Shown here in pieces: positions 43,084 through 55,470 of a DNA stretch of 64,000 nucleotides. Position 1 is the stretch's first letter; the number at the start of each line of letters is the position of its first letter. The stretch comes from Mytilisepta virgata (Eukaryota > Mollusca > Bivalvia > Mytilida > Mytilidae), in NCBI GenBank assembly GCA_028015205.1, contig CM051519.1:95377539-95441538 (forward strand), written 5' to 3'. The notes under the pieces are model-generated. The model made no database searches. It worked only from the letters and a program-made list of their open reading frames with translations, and was not told where the DNA came from. The position numbers were made by a program, and so were the translations under genes.

Positions 43084-43770
43084 ATGGACATTCCTGATCT
43101 TTATTGGATTCCTAAACTAAGTAAGAATCTATTTAAACAAAAGTACATTGCTGGGTCAGCTAATTCCTCTACAAAACCTTTTTCAAAAATTTTGACTTTC
43201 ATATTGACATGTATTAACGAAGGCCTTCAGAATAACGGTTGAACATCATATTCCACCAGTGGCGTCAATCAGATATGGATTCTAAAAAACTCCAATGTCT
43301 GAAATCAAAATCTTTGGCTACATGCAAGAGCATAAAAACATCCGACTTTTCTACACTTACACTACCATATCACATTCTCAATTAATATATCGATTGAAAC
43401 AACTAGTTCATCAATGTCTTTTCAAGAAAAATGGCACACACAGGTATAAAGTTCTAATTTTAGTTAGAGAAAAGCCTGATTTCGAGAAGAACCACTCTGA
43501 TTTTGACATTCATATTGACATGTATTAAAGAGGACCTTCAAAATAACGGTTAAACATCATATTCCACCAGTGGCGTCAATCAGATATGGATTCTAAAAAA
43601 CTCCAAAACTTTACTACAATATCTGAAATCAAAATCTTTGGTTACATACAAGAGCATAAAAACATCCGACTTTTCTACACTTACACTGCCATATCACATT
43701 CTGAATTAATATGTCGATTGAAACAACTAGTTCAACAACTGTCTTTTCAAAATTCCACTCTAAATTAAAC
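43084..43770 (+). pseudogene. Penelope-like RT N-terminal half with internal tandem duplication
   Basis: Reads MDIPDLYWIPKLSKNLFKQK, YIAGSANSSTKPFSKILTFI, then SGVNQIWILKNS, YTTISHSQLIYRLKQLVHQC and KKNGTHRYKVLILVREKP. This is the fingers/palm start of a Penelope-like RT. After HSDF (about 43503) the sequence jumps back and repeats the segment 43196-43425 as 43503-43750. The catalytic region never follows. Confidence 0.75.
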
Positions 43771-44293
43771 CTAAGTTTATTTTCTTTAACCGTCTTCAAT
43801 AATGATTTGCCATAAATAATACCGATGAAGTATACAAACTATGTCTTTGACCAACATAATTGTTATCTTCAAAAGAATTATTTAACAAAAATCAGGCAAA
43901 CTTTTGTATGTGAATTAAGTTGGTATTCTTGTATGGGCAAAACTGGTTTAATTAAGAAAATGTCAATAGAACTATAATAACCTTCCTGTGGAGGAATATA
44001 AATAACTCCAATTACAACTCGGTCAGAAAAAAAATGTCATTTTAAAAAGTAAACCAAAGAAACATTCCCACTTTCACTCTTTCAAGGGACAATGAAATCA
44101 AACAAAATTATATATTTCTTTTTATTAAAACAGAAATGTTAACTAATCAATTTTTTCTATTTAAAGGAAGAAATCTTCTTCCTGCTATTCATTATCGCAT
44201 GAATCTTTCCATGTCACGTATTTATGTTCACTTCAAATCTTTATGGTTGCAAATCACATTCAGAATTTAAAACGGAACAAAGTAAGGTTTTCG
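43771..44293. other. AT-rich spacer
   Basis: Nothing recognised. Confidence 0.4.
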
Positions 44294-45765
44294 TATATTC
44301 GCCAACCCAGTCGTCAGACTTGTCTGACACGATTATTCATTGATTTGTTATAGAAATTACCAGCATTTAGCAAAATTCAAAAATAATAGAATTACTGAGG
44401 GTTCATTTCTTGTATTGCACATGGTAGATCTCCTTAGCCGGAATTTGGCTTCCTATTTCGGAGTTTTGGTTAAGAGTACTTCTTGTTTAAAAATAAGTTT
44501 GATTTTTGGTCTTCCAAATGTTTCGGTTTTACTGCTGCTGATGAGAGGTAACTCCTTGAAATGCGTCGTATACAGCATAGTATAAATTTATTATATCTAA
44601 TATTAGTATCTTTGGATTGTTATTTTGAAACTCCTGGGACGATGCCTCTGCATGGTGGACCCTAGGCCCTTGAGGGTATTCGCCAACCCAGTCGTCAGAC
44701 TTGTCTGACACGATAATTCCTTGATTTGTTATAGAAATTACCAGCACTTAGCAAAATTCAAAAATAATAGAATTACTGAGGGTTCATTCCTTGTATTGCA
44801 CATGGTAGATCTCCTTAGCTGGAATTTGGCTTCCTATTTCGCAGTTTTGGTTAAGAGTACTTCTTGTTTTAAAATAAGTTTGGTTTTTGGTCTTCCAAAT
44901 GTTTCGGTTTTAATGCTGCTGATGAGAGGTAACTCCTTGAAATGCTTCGTATACAGCATAGTATAAATTTATTATATCTAATATTAGTATCTTTGGATTG
45001 TTATTATTAACGTGTGTTTATATTCTTGGTTACTTTTTAGAATCTTATTTTAATCCATAACACAGATGTGTGTTTATCAATTCATAAAACTACAGTAACC
45101 TGTCTGAATATTTCGTGCACATTCCCTTTTATTATTCCCAAGACGATGACCTCGAAAGTCTTTGGGTTGCAAATCAACACCAACAAATTCTCGAAACTTC
45201 TGATATAATCCCATAATTAGTGAAATCTTCTTTAATTTCTACAATCATAATATTCTCTCGTTGTCCGTACTGGTTTTATCTATCAGTTTCATACTTATAA
45301 TTATTACGTCAGCTTTAAGTTTGTTAGTCGACGATTCATGGCGTCTGAACCCATTTTGAACATTACTAAGTGTTATAGCCTTAATAGCTGGCAACAATAC
45401 CCCCATCGCTTTATAGCGATTACATCAGTATGGTTAAAATTAGATATAGATTTCGAATTAGACCTCTGGTTTTGATTATTCATTGATTTGTTACAGAAAT
45501 TAACAATATTTAGCAAAATTCAAAAATAATAGAATTTCTAAGGGTTCATTCCTTGTATTGCACATGGTAGATCTCCTTAGCCGGAATTTGGCTTCCTTTT
45601 TCGGTATTTTTGGTTGAGTACTTCTTGTTTAATATAAGTTTGTTTTTTGGTCTTCCAAATGTTTCGGTTTTAATGCTGCTGATGAGAGGTAACTCCTTGA
45701 AATGCGTCGTATACAGCATAGTACAAATTCACTGTATCTAATATTAGTACCTTTGGATTGTTACT
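44294..45765 (+). repeat. Three direct copies of a roughly 300-330 bp repeat
   Basis: Copies at 44294-44625, 44676-45006 and 45474-45765 share ATTGATTTGTTATAGAAATT, TTGTATTGCACATGGTAGAT, CTCCTTAGCCGGAATTTGGC, GATGAGAGGTAACTCCTTGA and CTAATATTAGTATCTTTGGA. The first two also share GCCAACCCAGTCGTCAGACT and are 381 bp apart. A fourth partial end is at 49310-49367. Open frames inside (81 codons in two copies) show no domain. The family is not recognised. Confidence 0.85.
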
Positions 45766-45837
45766 TTTTAACTCTACCAGTGACAAGGTATGTAGTAGCT
45801 TTATACATAGGATTGCCAAGTGAACTAGCAATCCCTC

Positions 45838-46170
45838 GTTTATTAATCAAGCATTGAATATAGTAGCTTTTGCATACAAAAACGATGTTATTAGGGGCCT
45901 TGTCTGCAGGAACAACAATATCTTGGCAGTATCAGGGTTGCTGAAGACTGATGTTCCTTTTTTACTCATAGAACTTTTAAAGTTATCAATTCGGACTTGA
46001 GTCAACGATCTCACATCTTTAACACACTCTGAAAGCGAATCTAGTGGCTCTTGTTCGCGTTTGTTCCATTTTCTGGCATTGTCCTCCACAGCATCCATCA
46101 GTAGTTTGAAAATATATTTGCAATTTATGGATCGTGGTTCGCGATACTTAGGACATCTACGGCATCTAAA
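45838..46170 (-). pseudogene. Penelope-like element, region upstream of the RT core, antisense
   Basis: Minus strand: CPKYREPRSINCKYIFKLLM, then DAVEDNARKWNKREQEPLDS and SVFSNPD, followed in another frame by IVVPADKAPNNIVFVCKSYY and IQCLINK. The V-P-A-D-K-A-x-N-N block precedes the RT fingers in this family. The frame break after SNPD makes it a pseudogene. Confidence 0.65.
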
Positions 46171-46964
46171 CCTTTGTTGGCAAAGGAAAGTGGAAGAAAA
46201 GAACGGCTGTCTTATTCAATTGCATTTATACCAACTGGTTTAAAAAAAGCCAAAGGCGTCACATATCCAACACAGCAGAGGTCCGTTTGTATTCAGGTAA
46301 ATTAGAATTAGTAGTTCTACTGTCTAAGCAGGCTTAATATAAAGTGTGTAGTTTTCGGAGGGGTAAAGAATATGATTTAGCGCGAACGTGATGAAGACCT
46401 TATGGTTGTTGTATGAAAGGGAGAAGGCCTTTGATAGAAAAATAATAACATTGAGGTTTTGTTTAATTTCTATTGCATGACCCCGTTTACGTCGTCGATG
46501 ATTAGGAAATAGCTTCATCACATTCACATCATTACACTAATAAACTTACAAGCCTAAATAAACGATGCACAATGGTCTGCCAGACTTAAAGCAGTCTTTA
46601 GTCCCACCACTGGATTTCAAACAAATTCAAAAGTCCGCCTCAAAAAAATTAAAATATGTCAATTGCAAAATTTGATCTATGAAGACCTTTCTAGGAAACA
46701 CTCATAAAAGTTCATAAAAGTTTTTATTGTAATCTCTGATTATTGACGATATTATGCAGTGCCTATAAACAAACAACGTCATCAATCAACAACTGGGCGT
46801 ATATTTAATTTAAACCATATTATATAGTCAGGGATTATCTATCATAGAACATGTACACAATGTGTAAAAATGTCGTCCATTTAGTACAATCCAATGATTA
46901 GATATACATATGAAGATAGAAATTTATGACTGTGCCAGAATGTCATCTAATTTGTCACAGGTCT
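46171..46964. other. Intergenic sequence, nothing recognised
   Basis: No domain, RNA or repeat identified except the end of the preceding antisense fragment. It leads into the TATA-like box of the coiled-coil gene. Confidence 0.4.
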
Positions 46965-46972
46965 TATAAATA
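46965..46972 (+). promoter_or_regulatory. TATA-like box TATAAATA
   Basis: TATAAATA lies 52 nt before the preferred ATG at 47025. A start of transcription about 30 nt downstream would leave a 5' leader of about 30 nt. This favours the ATG at 47025 over the one at 46926, which lies upstream of the box. Confidence 0.4.
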
Positions 46973-47024
46973 TTCGCCTTATCGGTTAGAATATATTGGT
47001 GAAGTATCTTATCATTCAATAAGA

Positions 47025-47417
47025 ATGACTTCTTTAGGACTCAGTTTATTTATTTGGATTTCATTTGCTGCTTCCATTTGCGAATCCGATTCTGGCAAAC
47101 ACCCATTTGAGGCTTCCCATAGAAATTATGCTAAACTACAGGCTCAAGTTACTGTCCTTGAAAATATGATAAATTATACTTTTCATGACACACTTTCAGT
47201 TGAAAACGAAATGACCATACTCAGAGAAGAATTCAGAAAGGTCGAAGGCAAGTCTGAAAGCAAACTACAAATGCTAGAAGAAGACGTTGAGTCTACAAAG
47301 GAAACCCTTGCAAAAGCAATGACTGTTATAATAGATTTGGAAAAGGCTGTGATGTCTGATGGCGACAATGTACCCGGCAGTATCCACGATAACCAGACAA
47401 AATATGACAATTGGTAA
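47025..47417 (+). CDS. Small secreted coiled-coil protein (possible C1q-family N-terminal exon)
   Basis: The preferred start at 47025 gives 130 residues opening with a signal peptide (TSLGLSLFIWISFAASICES). Next is a coiled coil in two stretches, from KLQAQVTVLENMINYTF to SESKLQMLEEDVESTKETLA and on to VIIDLEKAV, and a polar end. The open frame begins at 46926, but the extra 33 residues would bury the signal peptide. AATAAA at 47458-47463 follows the stop by 41 nt, so it could be a complete single-exon gene. The last codon TG/GTAAAA could also be a donor. Signal peptide plus coiled coil is the N-terminal plan of many mussel C1q-domain lectins, and a broken C1q domain lies 700 bp downstream. 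Confidence 0.55.
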   Translation: MTSLGLSLFIWISFAASICESDSGKHPFEASHRNYAKLQAQVTVLENMINYTFHDTLSVENEMTILREEFRKVEGKSESKLQMLEEDVESTKETLAKAMTVIIDLEKAVMSDGDNVPGSIHDNQTKYDNW

Positions 47418-47457
47418 AATGGGTCATAAGAGATGTAACTATAATGTAATAATTCAT

Positions 47458-47463
47458 AATAAA
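47458..47463 (+). terminator. Polyadenylation signal AATAAA
   Basis: AATAAA 41 nt after the stop codon of the coiled-coil gene. Confidence 0.4.
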
Positions 47464-48117
47464 ATAACATTGAAAATATATATCAGATGATTTTTTACAG
47501 TTCACTGAAGTGCGTTTTTAATTTTCGAAGTTACAAAAACCATGACTTTTCCTGAGAACATACAAAAAAAAAAAGATTGATTTAAAAAGATGAGGGGAGG
47601 AAAATCCAATAATCATACAAGAAACTAAAATATGATGAAAAACATGGACCCCATCAAAAACCTGGGGTGAACTCAAGTGGACCAGATAAGCAGTTCCTAC
47701 TTCTGATAAGACTTCCGCCGTGTTTCTCATCTCAAGTCCAGTAAAATGTCGAGTTCGTTGACATGGAAGCATCAAGACTACAACAGATGAAAGAAAAGAG
47801 ATTTCATTTGTAAACATAAAATACATTATTTTGACAAATTTGTTTTTCGAATATTTTTTTAAGCAACAGGAATGTTTTTAATCATTATTTTATGAAAGGG
47901 GCATTTCCATTGAAATGAAATGATTTCTGTAAGTCTCTCAGCTTTCCAGAAAACGTCCAATATTCAACTATATTATAAAACTATTTCTGTTACACCATTC
48001 ATGTGTTGGATATTTTGGCAGAGGATTTAAATATGGAAAATATACATGTCTAAACTCTACAGAACGAAGACTACTATTACCACTAGTTCAAGGCAATCTA
48101 ACCTTAAGCCAAATAAA
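47464..48117. other. Spacer between coiled-coil gene and C1q fragment
   Basis: No recognised content. Confidence 0.4.
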
Positions 48118-48457
48118 AGGCATAGCCTTTAGTGCTACAATGAAGAAACACCAAGAAAATCTAGGTATCCACCAGATCGTCACCAGTTACTGTAGTTACA
48201 AATATCGCATCGGGTTATGACCCAGTAACCGATATTTATTTTTTCAGTGTCTTAATAATGAGCCATGCTGTCGAGGACCTAGAAAAAAATAACGGCAGAC
48301 CGCAATGTGGAACCAAGGTTCGCAGTCAACCGTAGTCGATTTAAATGCGGGTGATGGTGTGTATGTACAGATACACGATCACAAAGGAGTAAATGATGGG
48401 AATATTCGTGTTCATGGATGATACTGGTATTCTTTCTCTGGATTTTTAATTTTGTAA
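48118..48457 (+). pseudogene. C1q domain, frameshifted
   Basis: In order on the plus strand: GIAFSATMKKHQENLGIHQI, then in another frame TNIASGYDPVTDIYFFS, SVLIMSHAVEDLEKNNGRPQ, then WNQGSQSTVVDLNAGDGVYV, QIHDHKGVNDGN and finally SFSGFLIL with TAA at 48455-48457. These are the successive strands of a C1q globular head (F-S-A start, GYDP, F-S-V, G-D-x-V-x-V, F-S-G-F-L end). The part between GYDP and YFFS is shortened and at least three frame changes are needed. C1q-domain proteins are pattern-recognition lectins and form a very large family in mussels. This one is a pseudogene unless the assembly is wrong. Confidence 0.75.
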
Positions 48458-49439
48458 TGAGACATGTTCGGTAAAACTCCTTTTAGAAATTCATTTCGAA
48501 CTTCAATATGACATGCTGAAATTTCGAAAATAAAATGTATCTTAAAATTTTGTCTTGTCAGTGCAATTTCCAACAACCGATTGACTCCGTCTGTTCATTA
48601 TGAACGGGCTCCCATACACGCAGGTTTGAATGTAATTACATATGTTAGTTAAGGAGCTCTTTCCTATATGTATACATTTTGCGTCCTCTGTCACTGGTCT
48701 TTCTATCTGAAAAAAAAAATAAAAGTGTCTTTTGTGTTCAATTTGTCAATGATTAACTTTCCTCTCTCCTTTATGTTGAACATTTATATCTGTTTGTTTC
48801 ATTATAGTTCAATCAATTGAGATGGTAGCAAAAGTTTAAATCAGTTTGATATATTCGTTGATTCCAAATTTTATGCATAAGATGTGTACATTTCGTCGAT
48901 TTACGACTCATCAGTTGAGTGTTCCCAAGGCCTATGATGTTGAAAATCAAAACAATATTTCAAAAAATATTACAAAATGCAAAACTGAACAAAAGGGTAA
49001 AGCCAAAGCCATCTAAGGACAGAGGTATGTACGATCGAGATACTTGTATTTCACAAAGTTTCATATTTTTTTGTAATAGTAAATTTAAAATATCAATTTC
49101 TGGCCAGTATCTAGCAAATGAAGTCATCGACAGTGGTATCGGCTCAGTGCTAATAATATATTCTTGATACGAACATACGATCCTGTGGGAAATTTCACTT
49201 AATGAACCGGAACCACTCAAGCAACTGAACCAATGTCATCAGCAACGGCCATTAGACTGTCTTCTTTCAGAATTATATCAATAGAGATAGGTACCATCGT
49301 CAAACATCTAGTCATATACAGCATAGCATAAATTTACTATATCTAATATTAGTATCTTTGGATTGTTTTTTTTTTCTTTAGGAAAGCAAAAAGAACCAAA
49401 GTGGACGAAACAACCTTCTGTGTCTCTAGTTTTCAAAAG
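48458..49439. other. Intergenic sequence with repeat fragments
   Basis: AATAAA at 48529-48534 lies 72 nt after the C1q stop. 49310-49367 is the end of the repeat family seen at 44294-45765. No gene recognised. The open frame at 48919-49167 has no identifiable domain. Confidence 0.45.
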
Positions 49440-49893
49440 TCGAGCTATTTTAATACTCTTCAATTTATTGTATCAGGGTTTTGAGCTTTTGCCATCACTT
49501 GTCGTCCATCGTCGTCGTTCAGCGTTGACTTTCCTTTAAAGATCTCCGTTGAAACCACTGGGCCAATTAGGACCAAACTTTGTCAACCAAGATCGCTGCC
49601 ACAGCCAAACCTAGTTTAACAGGATCCTTAGGGAAAATTTGTTTAAAAACCATTTGACCAATTTGAACAAGACTTTGTAGCAATGGTCGTTAGATGTTTC
49701 TCTTTCAGAATTGCGTCCAATGACCAGGACTGTCAACCAGTATGGTTGCCACAGCCAAACTTAGTTTAACATAAGACCCTAACGGATAATTAAAAAATAT
49801 TCTTGTCTGATTCTACTTAGTCAATTGGAACCATACTTTGTAGGGAGCAATGGTCCTTAGAATCATGTTCAGTCATCCTGACTGTCAACCAAG
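49440..49893 (+). repeat. Tandem repeat of roughly 150-180 bp units, left part (split by a transposon)
   Basis: Units carry GAAACCACTGGGCCAATTAG, GACCAAACTTTGTCAACCAA, GCTGCCACAGCCAAAC and AGTTTAACAGGATCC-like blocks (near 49550, 49650 and 49810). The same repeat resumes at 55483 after the DNA transposon, so the transposon inserted into it. Confidence 0.75.
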
Positions 49894-49909
49894 CCCAGGT
49901 AACACAATG

Positions 49910-50700
49910 ATGTTTTTAGAATGTTTTCAAAACGTTGTCAATAATGTTGTAAAAATATCGCAGAAAAATATGAAAAAAATGTTAAAATGTATGGCGCAGT
50001 AAACAGCGCTTTAACGTTTTTTAAAACATTTTTCCAAAATATTTTTGAAACATCGTCCCAATATTTTTTATAATGATCTGAAAATGTGTAATAAATATCA
50101 TAAAAACATTTTCTGAAATATCATTTAATGAAAAATATTTGAAAAACATTTTGATAACATTCATACAACATTTTAATAACATTTTTGTATTTCAAAAAAT
50201 CAGTTAAATGTTTTCAGGATATCAAAATGTGAATATTTTTATTATATCATGTAAACATTTGTCTTAATTTTTCAATAAACATCTGAAAAACATTTTCTAG
50301 AAACTTTTGAATGACATTTTATGAAAAATGTTCTAAAAACATTGTTAAAACATTTGGTAACATTTTAATGACATTTTAAAAACATTTTCTGTACTTTAAA
50401 ACATCAGTAAAATGTTCTTAGAATATTTATATGTCAATGTTATTTTGATATCATTTAAATATTTGTCATAAAAAAATCCAAAACATTTAATAAATATCCT
50501 GAAAACATTTCTCCCTTCAGCACAACAAAATATTTTTAAAATGTTGTAAAAATGTTCCCATAACATTCTGAAAATATTTTTATTATATTTTCATACTTCA
50601 AAACATCAGTCCAATGTTTTTTTAATATCATAAACATTATAACATTAAAGTTTGAAAAATATCCTCCTTACATTTTAAGATACCCTTTGAGTGTGCAGCT
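49910..50700. repeat. Left AAAACATT-rich arm of the transposon
   Basis: Dense short repeats of GAAAACATTTT, TAACATTTTAATAACATTT and AATATTTTTGAAAC type with an irregular spacing of 20-80 bp. The right arm is the inverted counterpart in composition. Confidence 0.75.
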
Positions 50701-52153
50701 GACCATTTGGACATTTCAAATAAAATGTTCTACAATGTTCCTGTCAGACTGTAACGTTTATATTTATATTCGGAAAAAATCTGTCTCATTTCCAAACTTT
50801 CTGCAAATGATTTTCTCTCATACATTTATGTATTTTAATGTAATGTAAACAAATTCAAACAACTACATTTTACTCTGGGATATAAATGAAATGAAAGATA
50901 TTTTGATTTAACATATATTTTTTTCTGTTCATATTGAAATTCAAACAAATTTTACAAGTCTGTATTTACAATTTAGTCTCATCAATATTTCAGAAAAAGT
51001 TCATAATTTTATACATCCTCCTTCAACTGAGGTCTTGTTCATTTCTTTTACTTCCTGTCTGCATCTGCAAAAATTGAATTGAAAACATTTAAAAATAAAA
51101 ATACAAATGCATTACATGCTTAGAAATTGTTACGACCTATGATCACAAAAATGTGAGATTATTACGTCCATGTCTACATTGATAAGCAGGCTATTATTAC
51201 AAAATTAAAATTTATTATCAAACTGAAAACAATCTATAAGACAGTTCAAACAACTCCAAAGATATCAGACTTTGACAGAAATGAGGATTTCAAAGCCTGT
51301 ACTCCTCAACTGGGTAGGGTTATATCAAATAAATTTCATTCTGAATGATGACTACTTAAGGATTAATTTTATAAAGCTTCAAGCAAGACAACTTGGTTGA
51401 TGGCCTGATTTTAAATTTGAAACAGGCCTCCATATACACCATAACTGTCCAAGACTTCAGATAGGAGGAGGCGGCAAAACTATAATTCACACACAGATGC
51501 TAACTGATTTGTTCAGTTGAAATAAAAATTTCGTTATAATCAACTTACATAAAAACACTTTCCAGTATTATGCACAACTTATTCATTTTCTTTGTGTTCA
51601 TCTGGTTGATCTTGCAACAGACACTCGATCTTCTTCAAATTAACTTGTATTATAAAGCATTATCTGAAAATAGGATAAAAGCAATTTTCATTATTAAAAA
51701 ATCAGGTGTTTTTTTTCCAACATTACAAAGTACAAAGGTACCAGTATTCATAAAACAGTCAAATATAAATTATTTTCACACTTTTTATTACTGAAAATGA
51801 TTAAATGATTTATGTTAACGATCAAAATGCATTCAATTATGTATGTTTATGTACGACTGAATATAAATGAGCTGAAGCACAGGATATTAAAGTTATAGTC
51901 CTCTGACACTTAAACAGTCAAGTTTTACTGTAAATACTTTGAAGTTTTAAAACTTAAACTTAAGCACAACAATCAGCTGGCAAATAATTCCTGTCTTTAT
52001 TCTAATATTTTATCATTTAGACACCAACAATAATTTTTTTCCCCTACTTGCAGTAAGCACTTTATGTCTAAAATTTCTTCCGTGTAAAATAATTTAAAAA
52101 AATAAAACAAATTTTTCCAACATAACATGTAAGATTGCCTTTTATTTTACAAA
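50701..52153. other. Interior of the transposon, left of the Helitron
   Basis: AT-rich, no gene recognised. Short frames (for example 51570-51794) show no domain. Confidence 0.5.
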
Positions 52154-53495
52154 TCTATAATACTAAATTTACGAATTAGCCGAATAGGCGGCAAAACGCG
52201 TGGTTCAAAATAAACGATGTATGGTTCAGATTATAAAGGTTATTATCGGATTTGACAATCTGCATTTATAAATTTAAACTGCAGTTTTGTTTATGTGCAA
52301 ATGGAATCTGCATGGACTTTTCCGGTATGAATTCTCCCAACAAATCCCTTAGAAGGTTCTCGAATGCATCATTTTAACACATTCATTTAAATAAACAATT
52401 ATGCACATATTTTAAATGTATTTTTGTTTGAAATTACGGAAGAAGAATAAAACAAATTAAAAACATTCTCCTTCGAGTGGGATGTTTCCGCTTCATGTAT
52501 TCGGGATTGTTTTTTCTACAATCACGCAATTTCTCCTAACTATAAACATTATGAACTTTGAAGATTATGAAGAAGTAAGGCAAAGTTCAGAGGATTCCTA
52601 ACTTAGTAGTTTTTTGGATTGCTCGGATGTTTACTTTGCACAAAGTGATAAAACCAGCCATTATCCATTTTTACATTATTTATCATTTGACCTGTCTAAA
52701 TATATCTCTACCGTACAATTCCCTGTAAGCCCTAGATAAAAATATTTTTAACATCTTTATCATTAATGACGAAATTTATCTCGGACATCTTTATAAACGT
52801 GGACAGCACACTCAGCCACACAGTAAAAATGGATTTATTTGTGAAATTAAGCCTCGATTGCCCTGCCCATGATGACAATGAACAATTGGAACAATTATTT
52901 TCCAAAAATATGCTCTACTTAACTCACGGCATCTTTTGAAAAAGTCATCCGTCACTAAGGAAATGTTTATTCATATTCTTTTTCATATTTATTCTGAATG
53001 AAAAAGGTAATGCATTATGAAATGTGTATTTAATGAAAGCTTTTCATCAAGTTCCAGTTCAGAATTAATTGTAACATAAACATATTGACAATTTATGTGG
53101 TTGTATTTTCGTCATAGATTTTGACTATGATGGAACCTTAAGGTCCATTTTAGTAATTCTACGTGGCATACAGTCTACGTCATCAGTGGATACATCTTCG
53201 GTAGTAACGAACAACCATATGACAATTAGGTCACGTTGACCTACATTTCACGCTTCATTGACTTTGGTTAAAGTTTGCATTAACATCCATTTGTGGAATA
53301 CTACAGCATGTATAGTCATGAAACTATCAGTTGATACCACCTACTTGACAGGAAAGTTTATGGGAAGCCTGCCACAACATCCACATTGAGTTCCTGTTCC
53401 ACGAATACCATGGCCGCAAAAACTTTTTAAAGTCAATATGGCCACCACAAAAAAAAATGCTTATTTTCCCGCGCTCGCGCGGGTTCAATGTCTAG
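52154..53495 (+). mobile_element. Non-autonomous Helitron
   Basis: The 3' end is textbook: a hairpin CCCGCG-CTCG-CGCGGG (53468-53483), eight bases, then CTAG (53492-53495). The proposed 5' end is TCTATAATACTAAATTTACG at 52154. The base before it is A and the base after CTAG is T, as expected for insertion between A and T. No Rep/helicase frame is present in the 1342 bp. The 5' end is inferred from the TC start and flank only. Confidence 0.7.
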
Positions 53496-54600
53496 TATTT
53501 AATAAATATCAAATTACCAAGTACTATTCTAACAGCTATCAACCTCCTTTCTATTGTTCTAAATGATGGATTTATTTCTTACTCTTCTACTAGTTCATGG
53601 TTTGTCTGAAAAAGAAAATATAAGTATTAAAATCTTTCCCAAAAATACAATGTACATGCACATGTAATATCTACCTCCAATCTGGGAAAAAGTATATCCC
53701 CAAGTTTTGTTTCAAAGACTTTGAACCATGTTGATTTTCAACATATACCAAAATGTTATTTGAAATGTAAATAATTGTAATAATCTCCAGAGATTGTCAT
53801 CAACAAAACAAGTGCCGAAGTGTGTGGGTCACACAGCGGATGACCTTCATACAATTTAGTCATATAGATTTATTTTACGGGCCTATATGTTTTCAAATGA
53901 AAAGAGAAAAAAAACAAGAAAATTAGGATACTATTGGTGTGTAAGAAAACTCAATTAATAGACATTGGAATACTCTAACTGACTTAGAATAAGATAAGAG
54001 TTCAATAATAACACCCCCCCCCTTTTCCCCCCATTCTTCTCACACCTAGACAAAATAAAATTAAGTTTAAACAGAGCCCAATCAAAGGGTTCAACGGATA
54101 CATCTCTACATTTACTGTACTGGAAGTTTTGTTTCCTGTTTAATATATGGCCAAAAGATGTCCACTCTGTCACTGTTCAAGTTGTTGATATAATTTCAAC
54201 GACTTTGTCATTGGTCATGACCGTCGAGTGAATAAATAACACACAGAAAGCGATGTGTACAAGAATTCATTATCTTAGCTTATTTTCTTACCTACTGTTA
54301 TCACCAGAAGATAATAAACACGACTGATTTACTAATACTTGTAGAAATTAGGCGTCGTCTTCAACTTCAAATTCTTTGTTTCAAACCGCTCAAATACACT
54401 TCCGGTCACAGGTTTCCAATGAATATTGTCGATTGTTTGCAAGCTGGTATAACAATCTAGAACCAGTTACATTTTAAAACCGAAAACCGAAAATCCAAAC
54501 ATTTACACCGACACGCCAAGGTCAGATATTTAAAAAAAAGTTGTTCATCGGTTATTGTACACCAAATCGATTTAACGTGGCAATGGATATAATTTTGCAT
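53496..54600. other. Interior of the transposon, right of the Helitron
   Basis: AT-rich, with a C run at 54013-54021. No gene recognised. The frame at 53955-54173 (minus) has no domain. Confidence 0.5.
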
Positions 54601-55470
54601 ACAGACATAAACAATGCTTTAAAAACATTACCTTAACGTTATGATAAACTATTTTTATCTGATATCCAGAGAATATTTTTCAGAAATGTTCTGAAAACGT
54701 TTTGCCAAAAATCTTTTTACAATAAATTTTACTCTATTTCCGAATTTAAAAAATATTTTACCAGAATGTTTATTTCATATATAGAAAACATTAAATAAAA
54801 ATATTTTTTGAAACATTATATTGATATTTGAAAAAAATATCATGAAAATATTTTAATAACATTTTAAATGAAATATTCTTAAAGCGTGAATCAATAATAT
54901 TTATCATAAACATTAAAGAAATATTTTTCCAAAATGTTTTTAGAATGTTTGGGGAAAATATTTTTACAGCAATTTATTTTCACATTTTAAAAATATTTCT
55001 GTGAGAATATTTTATAGAAATGTGACCATAACATGAAACATAATATTTCAAAGACATTTTTCAAAAATATTTCTTCATGATATTTATTATACATTTTTAA
55101 AAAGATGTTTTTCAGATATTTTTGAAAAAAAATGATTTTACAGAATGTTTATTTCATGTATAGAAAATATTATATAAAAACCTTTTCCTCTAACATTTTA
55201 TTGATATTCTTAAAATATCATGTTAAAACTAGGAAAATATTATAAAATATTTTTAAAACATTGAAATAAGATGTTCTTATAAAGTGATATAGTAATATTT
55301 ATTTGAAACGTTTTTAAAATATTTTTGAAACGTTTCCGATCAATGTTTCAAGAGAACATTATAAAGATTATCCAAAAAAACATTTACATGGCATCCTGAA
55401 AATATTATTTTGATAACATTTTTGAAAAACATTTATCTGACCTTTTAAAAATATCATGAAAATGTTTTGT
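54601..55470. repeat. Right AAAACATT-rich arm of the transposon
   Basis: Same kind of short repeats as the left arm (AAAATATTTTTAAAACATTG and similar), leading into the inverted end at 55467-55480. Confidence 0.75.
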
